From positions 4,629,001 through 4,693,000 of the forward strand of contig NZ_CP052859.1 of the NCBI RefSeq assembly GCF_012935695.1: 64,000 nucleotides of DNA, written 5' to 3'. Below the pieces are notes generated by a model. The model made no database searches. It saw nothing but the letters and a program-made list of their open reading frames with translations, and was not told the origin of the DNA. The position numbers were made by a program, and so were the translations under genes. The first letter of the stretch is position 1. The number at the start of each line of letters is the position of its first letter. Positions 1 through 9,990 of this stretch are shown here, piece by piece. This stretch comes from Pseudomonas sp. ADAK18. GTDB lineage: Bacteria > Pseudomonadota > Gammaproteobacteria > Pseudomonadales > Pseudomonadaceae.

Positions 1-416
1 AACAACTTCAGCAGGGCTTCGGCGGAACTGGCGCGACACAACGCCTGGCCCAGGTCGGTTTCACCGAGGGCACGGGTCAGCAGTTGCAGCAGGCGCAGGT
101 GTTCGTCGGATTTAGCGGCAATGCCGATCGCCAGGTAGACGATCTGGCCATCACCCCAATCCACGCCTTCAGGGAATTGCAGCAGGCGCACGCCGGTGGC
201 GAACACTTGGTCACGGGTTTCGGGAGTGCCATGAGGGATGGCGATGCCTTGACCAAGAAAGGTCGAGCCTTGGGCTTCACGGGCTTGCAAGCCACTGAGG
301 TAGCCTTCGGCGACCAGGCCATCAGCCACCAATTTATCTGCGAGCAAGTGCAAGGCAGCAGACTTATCCACAGCCGTCTGGCCCATGGATATCTGCTCTA
401 TGGTGAGCTCAAGCAT
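1..416 (-). CDS. fruB: Fructose PTS multiphosphoryl transfer protein FruB, N-terminal EIIA part (partial)
   Basis: Only the first 138 codons lie in the window; the gene runs off the left edge. The visible part is a PTS EIIA domain of the fructose/mannitol type, with the phospho-acceptor histidine in the segment GIAIPHGTPE. In the full FruB family this domain is followed by HPr and enzyme I domains, and the protein passes phosphate from PEP to the fructose permease FruA. The ATG at 416 was chosen because the family starts with a short MLELT-like strand. It is divergent from fruR, with a Cra-type operator in between, so repression by FruR is expected. Confidence 0.9.
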   Translation of the reverse strand, partial: MLELTIEQISMGQTAVDKSAALHLLADKLVADGLVAEGYLSGLQAREAQGSTFLGQGIAIPHGTPETRDQVFATGVRLLQFPEGVDWGDGQIVYLAIGIAAKSDEHLRLLQLLTRALGETDLGQALCRASSAEALLKL

Positions 417-552
417 GCCGTTCTCCTAGTTAGTGCGCCGGGCGCACTAGGTATTATTTTGAATAAATCAGTGCAAATGCGTTCGAAAAAATTGACTGGG
501 TGGTCAGTTGGCAGAACCAACCCGGTCGCGATAATCGTAAAAATACGCCTGC

Positions 553-564
553 TGAAACGTTTAA
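553..564. promoter_or_regulatory. FruR/Cra operator upstream of fruB
   Basis: The plus strand reads TGAAACGTTTAA; its complement TTAAACGTTTCA is the operator known for the Pseudomonas putida Cra (FruR) repressor. It sits in the fruB-fruR divergent region, 137 bp before the fruB start. Fructose-1-phosphate release of FruR from this site is the expected induction mechanism (family knowledge). The rest of the 417-709 spacer shows nothing else I can name. Confidence 0.8.
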
Positions 565-709
565 TCTAGAATTTATGGCAGGTTACGCGTTAATTAAGCA
601 TGCTTGAAGCGCCACTCGGCGCTTGAGCTGAGACAATGGTCGTCTGCTGGAATCGGTTACGATTGGACAAAATGTCGGGGCAAGCTCTAAAAAACAAGGA
701 AATCCCGGT

Positions 710-1705
710 TTGAAACTCAGTGATATCGCGCGCATAGCCGGTGTGTCAGTCACCACCGCCAGCTACGTCATCAATGGCAAGGCCGAACAGCAACGCATCA
801 GCAGCGCAACCGTCGAGCGGGTGCGTGCAGTGGTTGAAGAACACGGCTTTACGCCCAACCCTCAGGCCGCCGGGCTGCGCAGCCGGCACACCCGTACCCT
901 GGGTTTTATTCTGCCGGACCTGGAAAACCCCAGTTACGCACGGATCGCCAAGCTTTTGGAACAAGGCGCGCGGGCGCGTGGCTATCAATTGCTGATCGCC
1001 AGCTCCGACGACGACGCCGACAGCGAACGTCAATTGCTGAAACTGTTCCGTGCCCGGCGCTGCGATGCGTTGTTCGTCGCCAGTTGCCTGCCGGCCAGCG
1101 ACGACAGCTACCGCGAGCTGCAAGCCAAGGGCCTGCCGGTGATTGCCATCGACCGGGTGATGGAGCCTACCCAGTTCTGCTCGGTGGTCAGCGACGACCA
1201 CCAGGCGTGCCAGCAATTGACCAGCAGCTTGCTGCAACCCGTGCCCCGGCAGATTGTACTGATCGGCGCCCGGCCAGAACTGAGCATCAGCCAGGAGCGC
1301 GCTGCAGGCTTCAAGGAAGCCTTGAACGGCTTCACCGGTGAGGTGCTGATCGAACACGGCGAGGCCTTCAGTCGCGACTGTGGCCGACAGTTGATGGAAG
1401 AATTACTGCAACGCCTTGGGCATTTGCCTGACGCGCTGGTGACCACCTCCTACGTGCTGCTGCAAGGTGTCTTCGACGCGCTGCATGACTTCCCACTCAG
1501 GTCCCGGCCGTTGCGCCTGGGCACCTTCGGCGATACCCAGTTGCTGGACTTCCTGCCGTTGCCGGTCAACGCCATGGCCCAGCAGCACTCGTTGATCGCC
1601 GATACGGCGCTGCGCCTGGCCTTGGCGGCCATTGAAGAAGAACAGTACCAGCCGGGCGTCCATGCCATCGGCCGCACGTTCAAGCAACGGATTCACGAGG
1701 CCTGA
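710..1705 (+). CDS. fruR: LacI-family fructose repressor FruR (Cra)
   Basis: 331 aa. An N-terminal helix-turn-helix of LacI type (residues 1-25, KLSDIARIAGVSVTTASYVI) is followed by the hinge and a periplasmic-binding-protein-like effector domain to the C terminus. The start is TTG at 710, preceded by AAGGA about nine bases upstream; no better ATG exists. It lies divergent to fruB with a matching operator between them, which makes local repression of the fructose PTS genes its likely main role. In Pseudomonas this regulator responds to fructose-1-phosphate rather than acting as the global Cra of enterics (established knowledge). The stop is two bases before the TatD-like gene, so the two are probably cotranscribed. 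Confidence 0.93.
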   Translation: MKLSDIARIAGVSVTTASYVINGKAEQQRISSATVERVRAVVEEHGFTPNPQAAGLRSRHTRTLGFILPDLENPSYARIAKLLEQGARARGYQLLIASSDDDADSERQLLKLFRARRCDALFVASCLPASDDSYRELQAKGLPVIAIDRVMEPTQFCSVVSDDHQACQQLTSSLLQPVPRQIVLIGARPELSISQERAAGFKEALNGFTGEVLIEHGEAFSRDCGRQLMEELLQRLGHLPDALVTTSYVLLQGVFDALHDFPLRSRPLRLGTFGDTQLLDFLPLPVNAMAQQHSLIADTALRLALAAIEEEQYQPGVHAIGRTFKQRIHEA

Positions 1706-1707
1706 GC

Positions 1708-2484
1708 GTGGAGCTGATCGACAGCCACACTCACCTGGATTTTCCGGACTTCGATGCCGATCGCAATGAAGTCCTGAACCACAGTCGCCAGTTGGGCGTA
1801 CGGCGAATGGTAGTGCTGGGGGTCTGTCAGCAAAACTGGCAGCGCGTGTGGGACCTGGTGCAGCAAGACGCGGATTTATATGCGGCCCTTGGGCTGCATC
1901 CGGTGTATCTCGATGACCATCGACCGGCCGACCTCACTGAACTGGGGGACTGGTTGACCCGCTTAAAAGGGTATCGACAGCTGTGTGCGGTGGGTGAAAT
2001 CGGCCTGGATTACTTCCTCGAACATCTGGACCGTGAACGTCAGCAAGCCTTGTTTGAAGCTCAACTGAAACTGGCGGTGGACTTCCAGTTACCGGCGCTG
2101 CTGCACGTTCGGCGCAGCCATGCCGCCGTCATCGCGACCCTCAAGCGCATTCGCCTGCCACGCGGCGGCATTATCCATGCCTTCGCCGGCAGCCAGGAGG
2201 AAGCCCACGAATACATCAAGCTCGGTTTCAAGCTGGGTTTGGGAGGGGCAGCAACCTGGCCTCAAGCCTTGCGCATGCACAAGGTGATCGCCCAGTTGCC
2301 ACTGGACTCGGTGGTGCTGGAAACCGATTCACCGGACATGGCGCCCGTCATGTACCCCGGCCAGCGCAACAGCCCTGAACACCTGCCGGACATCTGCATC
2401 GCCCTGGCCGAGCGCATGGGCATCAGCCCATCAGCCCTGGCCGAGGCGAGCACGCGCAACGGGTGCGAGCTGTTCAACTGGTAA
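1708..2484 (+). CDS. TatD-family metal-dependent hydrolase
   Basis: 258 aa TIM-barrel metal hydrolase of the TatD group. The N-terminal SHTHLD motif (residues 5-10) supplies two metal ligands; GEIGLDYF near residue 95 and ETDSPD near residue 206 carry the other conserved acidic residues. Family members act as 3'-5' DNA exonucleases or D-aminoacyl-tRNA related hydrolases; the exact substrate cannot be told here. It starts with GTG two bases after the fruR stop, so it probably shares the fruR transcript. Its last 54 bp overlap a convergent gene. Confidence 0.88.
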   Translation: MELIDSHTHLDFPDFDADRNEVLNHSRQLGVRRMVVLGVCQQNWQRVWDLVQQDADLYAALGLHPVYLDDHRPADLTELGDWLTRLKGYRQLCAVGEIGLDYFLEHLDRERQQALFEAQLKLAVDFQLPALLHVRRSHAAVIATLKRIRLPRGGIIHAFAGSQEEAHEYIKLGFKLGLGGAATWPQALRMHKVIAQLPLDSVVLETDSPDMAPVMYPGQRNSPEHLPDICIALAERMGISPSALAEASTRNGCELFNW

Positions 2485-2871
2485 GTCCCTGACCGGATTG
2501 ATCGCCTGCAGAGTCAATGTCATGTGCTGACGGTGACGGGCATAACGCAACGTCAGAAAGTAAATCAGCACCGCCACCAAAGACACATTGAGCTGCCCGA
2601 TCACACTGATCAGGCCTGTCCATTCCGCCACCAACGCCACCAGCAGGGCCACGCTGGTCAACACAATCATGCTCGGCCGCAACAGCGCCAGGTTATCCAG
2701 GGACTTGAGCTGCTTGAGCTGTTTGGGACAACACAGCTGCAAGACTTTGTGGCAATACTGGCAATCAAAGGGCTCATTGATGGCAATGGCGTTAAGCTGC
2801 CAGGGCTTGAGTTCAAAAATAATGTCGCAGTGGGCGCAATGCCCTCTGACACCGACGATTGCCGCCGTCAT
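2431..2871 (-). CDS. Membrane protein with N-terminal zinc-ribbon-like CxxC pairs
   Basis: 146 aa, unknown function. The N-terminal half has two cysteine pairs, CAHC (12-15) and CQYC (37-40), plus LQLCCPK just after, as in a zinc ribbon. Two hydrophobic segments follow (about 70-85 and 95-110). A polar tail ends the protein. It converges with the TatD-like gene and overlaps its end by 54 bp. No partner gene indicates its job; the arrangement suggests an inner-membrane protein with a cytoplasmic metal-binding head. Confidence 0.65.
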   Translation of the reverse strand: MTAAIVGVRGHCAHCDIIFELKPWQLNAIAINEPFDCQYCHKVLQLCCPKQLKQLKSLDNLALLRPSMIVLTSVALLVALVAEWTGLISVIGQLNVSLVAVLIYFLTLRYARHRQHMTLTLQAINPVRDLPVEQLAPVARARLGQG

Positions 2872-2998
2872 GGTTGAGCCTCCGAGACGCAGTGGATGTG
2901 GTGAAATAAATTCTCACCCATTCTGCCGGAGAAAAAAGGTCAACGGACGAAACAGGACATACGCCACACACCTTGAGAATCAACCCTACAGCTTTTCC

Positions 2999-5029
2999 CT
3001 ACACCCGAAACGCGCCGATCAGTTGCTTCAACTCAACAACCTGCTGTGACAATTGCCGACTGGCCTCTTCAGTCTGATGCGCACCCTGCGCGGCATGCTC
3101 TCCTGCACGATTGATCGCAACGATGTTCTGGTCAATGTCATGGGCCACGGCGGTCTGCTGCTCCACGGCTGCCGCAATCTGCTGGTTCTGATCGACGATC
3201 ATGCCCACGGCGCCGAGGATGTTTTCCAAGGCCTGCTGGACCTTTTCCGACTGCCCGACCGTGCCATTGGCCATTTGATGACTGCTGCCCATAGCTTTCA
3301 CCGCCGCGCCAACACCGCTGTGCAGCTTGGCGATCATCTGCTCGATTTCTTCGGTGGAATGCTGCGTGCGTCGAGCCAGGGTCCGCACTTCGTCGGCGAC
3401 TACGGCAAATCCGCGTCCCTGCTCGCCCGCCCGCGCCGCCTCGATGGCTGCGTTGAGCGCCAGTAGGTTGGTTTGTTCAGCGATGCTCTTGATCACTTCC
3501 AAGACGCGGCTGATGGACTGGCTGTCGAGGGCCAATTGGTTAATCACCCGTACCGACTGATCAATTTCCGACGCCAGCAACGCAATGCTGCCCTGCTGGG
3601 ATTGCACCAAGCCACGGCCGCTGACGGTTTCATCATTGACGCTGTGGGCGCTGCTGACGGCGGCGGCCGCGCTGCGGGCCACTTCCTGGGCCGTGGCTGA
3701 CATCTGGTTCATGGCAGTGGCCACCTGTTCGATCTGGCCGCGCTGGTCCGACACCGCCTGGTTGCTACGGGCTGAGACTGTCTCCACCTGTCCGGCCTGG
3801 CGCTCTACCTCGCTGACGGTGCGCCCTACTCGCTCGATCAGGTCATGAATTTTCGCCACCGTGCCATTGAATACCTGGCCCAAGTCCCCTAACTCGTCGC
3901 GGCTGTGGGCCTTGATGCTGACGGTCATGTCACCGGCTGCGACCTTGTCCATCATTGCGCCCAGACGCTGCAGAGTGGTCCGAGTGGAGGCGTAGAAACC
4001 ACCATACAAGTAGAAGATCAGCAAAAACACGGCGGTCAGGGCCGTGACCAGCACCACCATGTGCGTGCGATTCTGCGACAGGCGCTGCTGCAACTGCTGC
4101 TCAAGAAAGGTCAGCGTCGCCTCATCCAGTTGATAGGTCTTGGCCATCAGGCCACTGACCTCGTCGTAAAACCCCTGCCATGGCGCGTCCAGCGCTTCAG
4201 CCATCACCACGTGCTCTTCGAACAACTCACTGCCCTGCTTGAGGCTGGCTTTGCTGGCATCGGCCAGGGTATCCAACGCGGCATGGGCGGCTTTGCTGGA
4301 ACCCAAGGCGTCCTGCAATTTCAGGCCATATTCAGCCTGGAGCTTTTCCAACTGCTGCAGCAATTCATCAAACCGAGTGCTGGAAGCGGAATTGAGAAAA
4401 CCCTGACCAAGGGAATAAGCGCCCATCGCCCGGCCTTCACCCAAGGCCTGGGTGACTTGCGGGATGATGCTGGTGATCAATTCGATCAACTGGCGCAGGT
4501 CACTTTGCGGGTCACGGCTCAAGCCCGACTGGCTGGCGATGATCTGGCTGAGCATTTGCGCCTTATTGAGCAGCTTACCGATCAGCGCGCTTTTGCTAAG
4601 CACAGAGGATTCGCTTTGCTGCGCTTTGAAGGCCGCGATCATTTCGTCGCGCTTACCGTCAAACACCTTGACCTGTTCCGGGTCGGCGACCATGGCCTGG
4701 AAGCCTTGCAGACGCTCCAACACACGTAGCTCCAGAGCGCTGATCTTGCCTTCAAGATCACCGGCCTTACCCGACTGGCCCAAGGTCGCGTTTATCTGTA
4801 CCTGGTTGTTCAGGGTTTCCAGATCACGTCGCAAAACCAGGCTACTACCCAACAGATCCAGGCTTTGCAGTTCGATTTGCGTACCCTGGAATTCACGCCA
4901 GGAATCGCGCACCAGGTAGTAGTTGGTCACCAGCATCGGCAGGAGAAACAACACGCTGATCAAGCTGAACTTCATGCCGAAACTCAGGCGATTCATCAAC
5001 GCGATGGCGGGATAGAGCAAGCTCTTCAC
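2999..5029 (-). CDS. Methyl-accepting chemotaxis protein
   Basis: 676 aa transducer. A first membrane helix (about 18-42) is followed by a roughly 280-residue, mainly helical periplasmic sensor, a second membrane helix (about 325-345) and a HAMP domain (about 347-400). The long coiled-coil signalling domain includes the hairpin tip [20 protein letters not shown] near 545. The ligand cannot be deduced. No C-terminal CheR/CheB-tethering pentapeptide is present. It is monocistronic by layout, with 147 bp to the next gene upstream and about 130 bp downstream. Confidence 0.93.
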   Translation of the reverse strand: MKSLLYPAIALMNRLSFGMKFSLISVLFLLPMLVTNYYLVRDSWREFQGTQIELQSLDLLGSSLVLRRDLETLNNQVQINATLGQSGKAGDLEGKISALELRVLERLQGFQAMVADPEQVKVFDGKRDEMIAAFKAQQSESSVLSKSALIGKLLNKAQMLSQIIASQSGLSRDPQSDLRQLIELITSIIPQVTQALGEGRAMGAYSLGQGFLNSASSTRFDELLQQLEKLQAEYGLKLQDALGSSKAAHAALDTLADASKASLKQGSELFEEHVVMAEALDAPWQGFYDEVSGLMAKTYQLDEATLTFLEQQLQQRLSQNRTHMVVLVTALTAVFLLIFYLYGGFYASTRTTLQRLGAMMDKVAAGDMTVSIKAHSRDELGDLGQVFNGTVAKIHDLIERVGRTVSEVERQAGQVETVSARSNQAVSDQRGQIEQVATAMNQMSATAQEVARSAAAAVSSAHSVNDETVSGRGLVQSQQGSIALLASEIDQSVRVINQLALDSQSISRVLEVIKSIAEQTNLLALNAAIEAARAGEQGRGFAVVADEVRTLARRTQHSTEEIEQMIAKLHSGVGAAVKAMGSSHQMANGTVGQSEKVQQALENILGAVGMIVDQNQQIAAAVEQQTAVAHDIDQNIVAINRAGEHAAQGAHQTEEASRQLSQQVVELKQLIGAFRV

Positions 5030-5176
5030 AGATGGACTCCCTTTTCTTTTATTTTTATTGAGCGCAGGAGGTAAGGCAGATAGCCAGTACTTGGCGCTCT
5101 GTCTGTATAGCTCAATTCGAAAGGGAGTTTTGTAACTTAAGGTTAACGGTAGGAGCAGGCTCCCACCGTTACTTCA

Positions 5177-6013
5177 TCAAGGAAGGACGGTCCAGATGGC
5201 AAACCCGGCATACCACAGCACGGCGGCCCGCAGCAGCAGCTCCCAGATACGATCCAGGCTGTTGATGCCATCGGCGCCCACCACTGGCGGCGGGATTTCT
5301 CCGGCCACCAGACCGACCTTTTCCACCAGTTGTGCAGCGCTGATATCCCAGTTGAGCAGCTCATGGAGCATCACCCGGCTGACCCCGACAAAGTTGCCCA
5401 CCAAGGCAAAACTCGCCGCCAGCAAGCGCACCGGCAACCAGTCGAAGGCATGACGCAGTTGCGTTGCGCGCTCCACCACCAACGGGTTCTTGCCGTGCTC
5501 ACTGGCCAGCGCCAGCAGGCGATAAGCCAGGGCAGCCACGGGACCCAGCAGGAAATACCAGAAAATCACCGCAAAGAAACTTTGATAGGCCTGCCACAAC
5601 AAGTGGCCTTGGACCCGCTCCAGCAGTTGTTCGCCACTGTCGGCACCGATGCTCAGGTCGCGTTCGGCCACGTGCTCGGCGGCTTGCAGGTCGCCGCGGC
5701 GCCAGGCATCACGAAACGGACCGAGACCGGCCAATAGATCGCCGCGCCCCAGGGCATAAATCACCACCAACAAATGCACCGGCAACGCCAGCAAACCATA
5801 GGCCACGGGTTCCAGCACCAGTAACAACAGTCCCAACAGCGCGACCGGCAACAGCACCAACACCACCAGAATCAACCAGGGCTGTTTGCCCATGCGTTCG
5901 CTGGATTCGAGTTTGGCCAGCTCGCGCAACCAGGCGCCATCACGCTGCACTCGATGGCGCAAGGCCGAAAACTTCTCGACCCATACCGCCAATACCAACA
6001 CCAGAAAACTCAT
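5177..6013 (-). CDS. ampE: AmpE inner membrane protein
   Basis: 278 aa from the ATG at 6013 (MSFLVLVLAV), which overlaps the ampD stop by four bases; an upstream in-frame extension lies inside ampD and was rejected. Several hydrophobic segments, near the N terminus, 45-95, around 150-175 and at the C terminus, fit the AmpE regulatory membrane protein. AmpE is encoded with AmpD in Pseudomonas; its exact role in signalling for beta-lactamase induction is unsettled in the literature. Confidence 0.88.
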   Translation of the reverse strand: MSFLVLVLAVWVEKFSALRHRVQRDGAWLRELAKLESSERMGKQPWLILVVLVLLPVALLGLLLLVLEPVAYGLLALPVHLLVVIYALGRGDLLAGLGPFRDAWRRGDLQAAEHVAERDLSIGADSGEQLLERVQGHLLWQAYQSFFAVIFWYFLLGPVAALAYRLLALASEHGKNPLVVERATQLRHAFDWLPVRLLAASFALVGNFVGVSRVMLHELLNWDISAAQLVEKVGLVAGEIPPPVVGADGINSLDRIWELLLRAAVLWYAGFAIWTVLP

Positions 6014-6573
6014 TGTGCTTGTCCTCCATCCTGCAAGGCGTCGCGAAAGCGCACCCAATCAAAAGCCGGTCCAGGATCCGTCTTGCGTCCCGGGGCGATG
6101 TCACTGTGGCCACAAATGCGCTGGCGGGTAATGTCCTTGTAGGCAGCCAATAACTGACGGGTCAGCTCAATCAAGGATTGGTACTGGGCATCGGTGAAAG
6201 GCAAGTCATCCGTGCCTTCCAGTTCGATCCCCAGGGAAAAATCATTGCAAACCTCACGCCCTTCGAAACTCGACACCCCTGCATGCCAGGCCCGGTCCAG
6301 GCACGAGACAAATTGCGTCACAACGCCATCACGCTCAATCAGGAAATGCGCAGACACGCGTAGGTCAGCAATACCCTCAAAGTAGGGATGTTCCGTGACG
6401 TCCAGACGATTCTGGAAGAATTCATGCACCTTGCCGGTGGCAAACTGTGCCGGCGGCAAACTGATGTTATGCACCACCAACAGGGAAATCTCGCCGCCGG
6501 GGCGCTCATTGAAGTTAGGCGATAGGCAATGACGAATGCCCTGGCACCAACCACTGGCGGGGTCCAACTGCAT
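6010..6573 (-). CDS. ampD: N-acetyl-anhydromuramyl-L-alanine amidase AmpD
   Basis: 187 aa zinc amidase that removes peptides from 1,6-anhydro-muropeptides in the cytoplasm during cell wall recycling, thereby keeping ampC uninduced. Zinc ligands expected for the family are visible: His in LLVVHNIS, His in the AWHAG segment, and the terminal His-Asp region GHSDIAPGRKTDPG. The ATG at 6573 (MQLDPASGWC) is the family start; the longer in-frame extension has no supporting features. It forms an operon with ampE. Confidence 0.94.
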   Translation of the reverse strand: MQLDPASGWCQGIRHCLSPNFNERPGGEISLLVVHNISLPPAQFATGKVHEFFQNRLDVTEHPYFEGIADLRVSAHFLIERDGVVTQFVSCLDRAWHAGVSSFEGREVCNDFSLGIELEGTDDLPFTDAQYQSLIELTRQLLAAYKDITRQRICGHSDIAPGRKTDPGPAFDWVRFRDALQDGGQAQ

Positions 6574-6634
6574 ACAGGTTCCTTGAACGAGGCTGAGGGA
6601 CTCCAGTATGCCGCGTTCAGCCCGTTGGTTGCGA

Positions 6635-8815
6635 TCACTTGGCGTGATTGAGTTGCCGCAGGCTGCCAATCACAGAGGCCAGCGCCCGGTCGAACAACAG
6701 CGCATCATCCAGGGCCCAAACCCCGCCGCGCTTGAACTCCAGCGCCAGCTCGTTGCCGGTTTTCTCCAATACCTTGAGGCCCGTGCGGTTGACAAAAATA
6801 TAGCTATTGGCCAGCGGGATGATCGCCGTCAGCTTACAACGCAGGGTATTTTCTTCATCTTCCTGGAACTCGACCCAGCAGCCGATCCGCAGTTGACGGA
6901 CCTTGAGTACGTCCGGGTCATCATCTGGCAGGCTCACAATCTCGGCGCGGGCAGCAGGACTGAGTACGAACGCCTCACGTACCTCGATCAAGGCGCCGAC
7001 CTTCGACAGCGACGACTGGCCGCCCGCATTCGCCTGGAACGACTGGAGATGCAGGGCTTGCAACTGGGTGAAAAACTCACGGGTGATAAACGGATCAAAT
7101 GCGGCAGCGCTCAACCCATCGCGCAAGGCCTTGAGCAAAGCCGGCAACTGTTCCAGCAAATGCCTCCCGGCTTCAGTGTCCTCGCTCATGCCGACGCTCC
7201 AGATCAACTCGTCCATGGTCTGCAAACTGCCCTGCCATTGCGCTGATTGCTCGCCGTGCTTGAGGCCGACCAACAACAGCACCTGGCTCCATGCTTGCTG
7301 CAGGAACTGCACCACCACTTCGGGCAAGACTTTCCCCAGTAGCCTGACATTGAGGGCGTCGGCCACGCGCTGACGGGCGATTTCGGTCCGCGCGCGCCCT
7401 TCCTCCGCGTCTCGGGTGCGCTGCTCAAGTAACTCGCAGCGACGTCGCTCGTCGTTGGTAAAAGCGCTGAACTCCGCCAGCAACTGGGAAAAAATCGCCG
7501 GATCGTCGACAAAATCGTTCAGTAGTCGCTGCACAACCTGCTCAATACGCAGGTACAGGCTATCGCGCTGGTAATTGTCACACGTGCCCCACCCCATGGC
7601 GGCCGAAGCGATTTCATTGAACAGACGTCGCGCCGGATGGCTACGGCGACTGAAGAAGCTCTTGTCCAGCACTGCCACTTTCAGCATGGGAATCTGCAAG
7701 CGAGCGATCAATACCTTGAGGGAATCCGGCAAGGAGCGATCGTCGAGGATGAACTCGAACAGCATGGCAATCAGGTTGATCACGTCCTCGTCGGCGTCGT
7801 CGACCACCCGTGACCTGCCACTCTTGACGCTGACCCGGGTCAGCAGTTGTTCAAGTTGGTTGCGCAGGTCGAAATCGTCCTCGACCTCGGGCTCCGGAAC
7901 GTATTGCTGCAAGTGGGAGAGCAGGCGCAACAAGTCACGGGTAGAAATCGGTTGAGTCTGAGCGCTGGCTTCAAGGGTCGGACAGACACTGCCGCGCACG
8001 GCGAACAACAGTTTTTGCAAGGCGGCAAAGGCGACCAACGAACCCTCATCGGTTTGAGGATCGGCAGCGGGCACAATGTCTGCTGTCGGGTGGGCCTGAA
8101 CGTCTCGCTCACCAGGACGCCGGGACGGGACAGCCTTGAGCCCGGGCAAGACGCCGGTGGCAATCAGCAGTTGATTGGCTTCGCCATACAACTGGTCGGC
8201 GTCACTGAGAACGTATTTCTCAAACAGTTTGAGGATGATCAGCTTGACCCGGATCTCCATCCCCAGACTGCGGCCGGCCTGCAGGAAGAACTCACAGAGC
8301 ATCGCCGGGCCGAGGGGGTTTTCCCGGTCATCCAGGCGCTTGCCAAGCAGCTCGCTCAAGCGCGCGGAGAGTTGCCCCAAGGCCAAACCATCGCGATGCT
8401 GCACCTTGCCGAGCATGGCTTCCAGGGCCACGCCTTTTTCCAGTTCGTCACCGGACGCGCCGGGCAATGCCTCGTAGGAAACCACGGGCAGCAACTGCAG
8501 CTCACCACGTCCCACCTGCCCGATGTTGGCGAAGGCATCAAAGAGCTGTTCCATAAAGCTGCGCTCGAAGTTCTTGCGCTTGAGGCGCAAGTCACGCATG
8601 GCTTCGAAGAAAATGTTGTGGTCGACGCTGTTACGGGCTTTGTCGGCCATTTCGAACAAGGTGTCATCGGCGTTATCGAACAGCTCCTGCAACCCCTGAT
8701 TGAGCTGTTGGGCCGCCTTATCACGGACCTGGAGCAGAACCACTGGCAGGCGGGCGAGCGGTGACGGCATCGCTTGTGCCTTATTGATCGGCACCACCTT
8801 CCCGTCATTGTGCAT
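6635..8815 (-). CDS. DUF1631 family protein
   Basis: 726 aa, cytoplasmic, largely helical and rich in Glu, Leu and Arg, as in DUF1631 proteins common in Pseudomonas. There is a likely disordered segment around 225-245 with several Pro and Asp residues. The C-terminal ~90 residues look beta-rich and PilZ-like (RIGCWVEFQEDEENTLRCKLTAI), which could mean nucleotide-second-messenger binding, but the RxxxR signature is not clear. It is 62 bp upstream of ampD on the same strand and may share its transcript. Function unknown. Confidence 0.78.
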   Translation of the reverse strand: MHNDGKVVPINKAQAMPSPLARLPVVLLQVRDKAAQQLNQGLQELFDNADDTLFEMADKARNSVDHNIFFEAMRDLRLKRKNFERSFMEQLFDAFANIGQVGRGELQLLPVVSYEALPGASGDELEKGVALEAMLGKVQHRDGLALGQLSARLSELLGKRLDDRENPLGPAMLCEFFLQAGRSLGMEIRVKLIILKLFEKYVLSDADQLYGEANQLLIATGVLPGLKAVPSRRPGERDVQAHPTADIVPAADPQTDEGSLVAFAALQKLLFAVRGSVCPTLEASAQTQPISTRDLLRLLSHLQQYVPEPEVEDDFDLRNQLEQLLTRVSVKSGRSRVVDDADEDVINLIAMLFEFILDDRSLPDSLKVLIARLQIPMLKVAVLDKSFFSRRSHPARRLFNEIASAAMGWGTCDNYQRDSLYLRIEQVVQRLLNDFVDDPAIFSQLLAEFSAFTNDERRRCELLEQRTRDAEEGRARTEIARQRVADALNVRLLGKVLPEVVVQFLQQAWSQVLLLVGLKHGEQSAQWQGSLQTMDELIWSVGMSEDTEAGRHLLEQLPALLKALRDGLSAAAFDPFITREFFTQLQALHLQSFQANAGGQSSLSKVGALIEVREAFVLSPAARAEIVSLPDDDPDVLKVRQLRIGCWVEFQEDEENTLRCKLTAIIPLANSYIFVNRTGLKVLEKTGNELALEFKRGGVWALDDALLFDRALASVIGSLRQLNHAK

Positions 8816-9063
8816 CCTGGCCCTCCTGAAACGGCGATGTTCGGTTTTGTGAAAGATCGGTACACCCTGGGTGAAACATCCATGGGCACAACGATTATCG
8901 GGGTATCACCGAGACGTCAAAGCTATGACGCCAATTGCAAGGCGCGAGATTATCTTGCAAACAGGGGCAATTGCGCCAGCAAACTCTGTAGCGGCTTTGT
9001 AAAAGGACGCTCGATCCCGGATTGGCAGCGCTTCGCGCCTTGGGTTGCAGCGCGCCCTGCCCC

Positions 9064-9069
9064 TATAAT
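9064..9069 (+). promoter_or_regulatory. -10 box of the nadC promoter
   Basis: A perfect TATAAT lies 28 bp before the nadC ATG. A weak -35-like TTGGGT sits 18 bp upstream at 9040-9045. The rest of the 281 bp spacer between the DUF1631 gene and nadC shows no other element I can support. Confidence 0.55.
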
Positions 9070-9096
9070 CGGTGCACTTTGTTTGTGGAGCCCGTT

Positions 9097-9945
9097 ATGC
9101 CGAATCTACGTCTCGCCGACCTGACCGCCGAAATCGAAGCCAACGTGCGTCGCGCATTGTTGGAAGACATCGGCAGCGGCGACATCACTGCGCAACTGAT
9201 CCCTGCCGAACGGCTGGCCAAAGCCACCATCATTACCCGCGATGCCGCCGTTATCAGTGGTACGGCTTGGGTGGATGCGGTGTTCCGTCAACTGGACCCT
9301 CGGGTCGCTGTGCACTGGCAGGTAAGCGACGGTGAGCGCGTCAGCCCCAACCAGGCGCTGTTTCATCTCGAAGGCCCGGCTCGCTCACTGTTGAGTGGCG
9401 AACGCTGTGCGCTGAACTTTCTGCAGTTGCTGTCAGGCGTTGCGACCCGTGCTCAGTACCTGGCGGACTTTGTCGCCAGCACCCAAGTCAAGCTGCTGGA
9501 TACCCGCAAGACCCTGCCGGGCCTGCGACTCGCACAAAAGTACGCAGTGACCTGCGGCGGCTGCCATAACCATCGCATCGGTTTGTATGACGCCTTCCTG
9601 ATCAAGGAAAACCATATCGCTGCCTGCGGCGGCATTGCCCAGGCTATTACCGCCGCCCACAAGATCGCTCCGGGAAAGCCGGTGGAAATCGAAGTGGAAA
9701 GTCTGGAGGAGTTGCGCGAAGCACTGGCGGCAGGTGCCGATATCATCATGCTCGATGAGTTGAGCCTGGATGACATGCGCGAAGCCGTGCGCCTGAATGG
9801 CGGTAAAGCCAAGCTGGAAGCCAGCGGTGGAATTAACGAAAGTACCTTGCTGCCTATCGCAGAAACCGGGGTGGACTACATCTCCATCGGGGCGATGACC
9901 AAGGATGTGAAGGCAGTCGATTTGTCGATGCGCCTCAGTATCTGA
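9097..9945 (+). CDS. nadC: Nicotinate-nucleotide pyrophosphorylase (quinolinate phosphoribosyltransferase)
   Basis: 282 aa. It converts quinolinate and PRPP to nicotinate mononucleotide, CO2 and PPi in de novo NAD synthesis. Family segments are visible: [10 protein letters not shown] near the N terminus, [12 protein letters not shown] near 133 and [11 protein letters not shown] with IIMLDE further on, and the phosphate-binding LEASGGI. The ATG at 9097 follows TGGAG with seven bases spacing; an in-frame upstream extension was rejected because it covers the promoter. Confidence 0.96.
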   Translation: MPNLRLADLTAEIEANVRRALLEDIGSGDITAQLIPAERLAKATIITRDAAVISGTAWVDAVFRQLDPRVAVHWQVSDGERVSPNQALFHLEGPARSLLSGERCALNFLQLLSGVATRAQYLADFVASTQVKLLDTRKTLPGLRLAQKYAVTCGGCHNHRIGLYDAFLIKENHIAACGGIAQAITAAHKIAPGKPVEIEVESLEELREALAAGADIIMLDELSLDDMREAVRLNGGKAKLEASGGINESTLLPIAETGVDYISIGAMTKDVKAVDLSMRLSI

Positions 9946-9953
9946 TGGACGCC

Positions 9954-9981
9954 TGCGGGAGCGAGCAAGCTCACTCCCGCA
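9954..9981. repeat. REP-like hairpin, possible bidirectional terminator
   Basis: A near-perfect inverted repeat with arms TGCGGGAG and CTCCCGCA and an inner GAGC/GCTC pair. It sits nine bases after nadC and ten before the convergent small gene. It matches the common Pseudomonas REP core GGAGCGAGCAAGCTC. Confidence 0.7.
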
Positions 9982-9990
9982 GTTGCTCGA

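Noticed and set aside
5150..5169. GGTAGGAGC-AG-GCTCCCACC inverted repeat as a terminator between the MCP and ampE
   Set aside because: Loop of only two bases, one mismatch and no T run; at best a decayed REP fragment.
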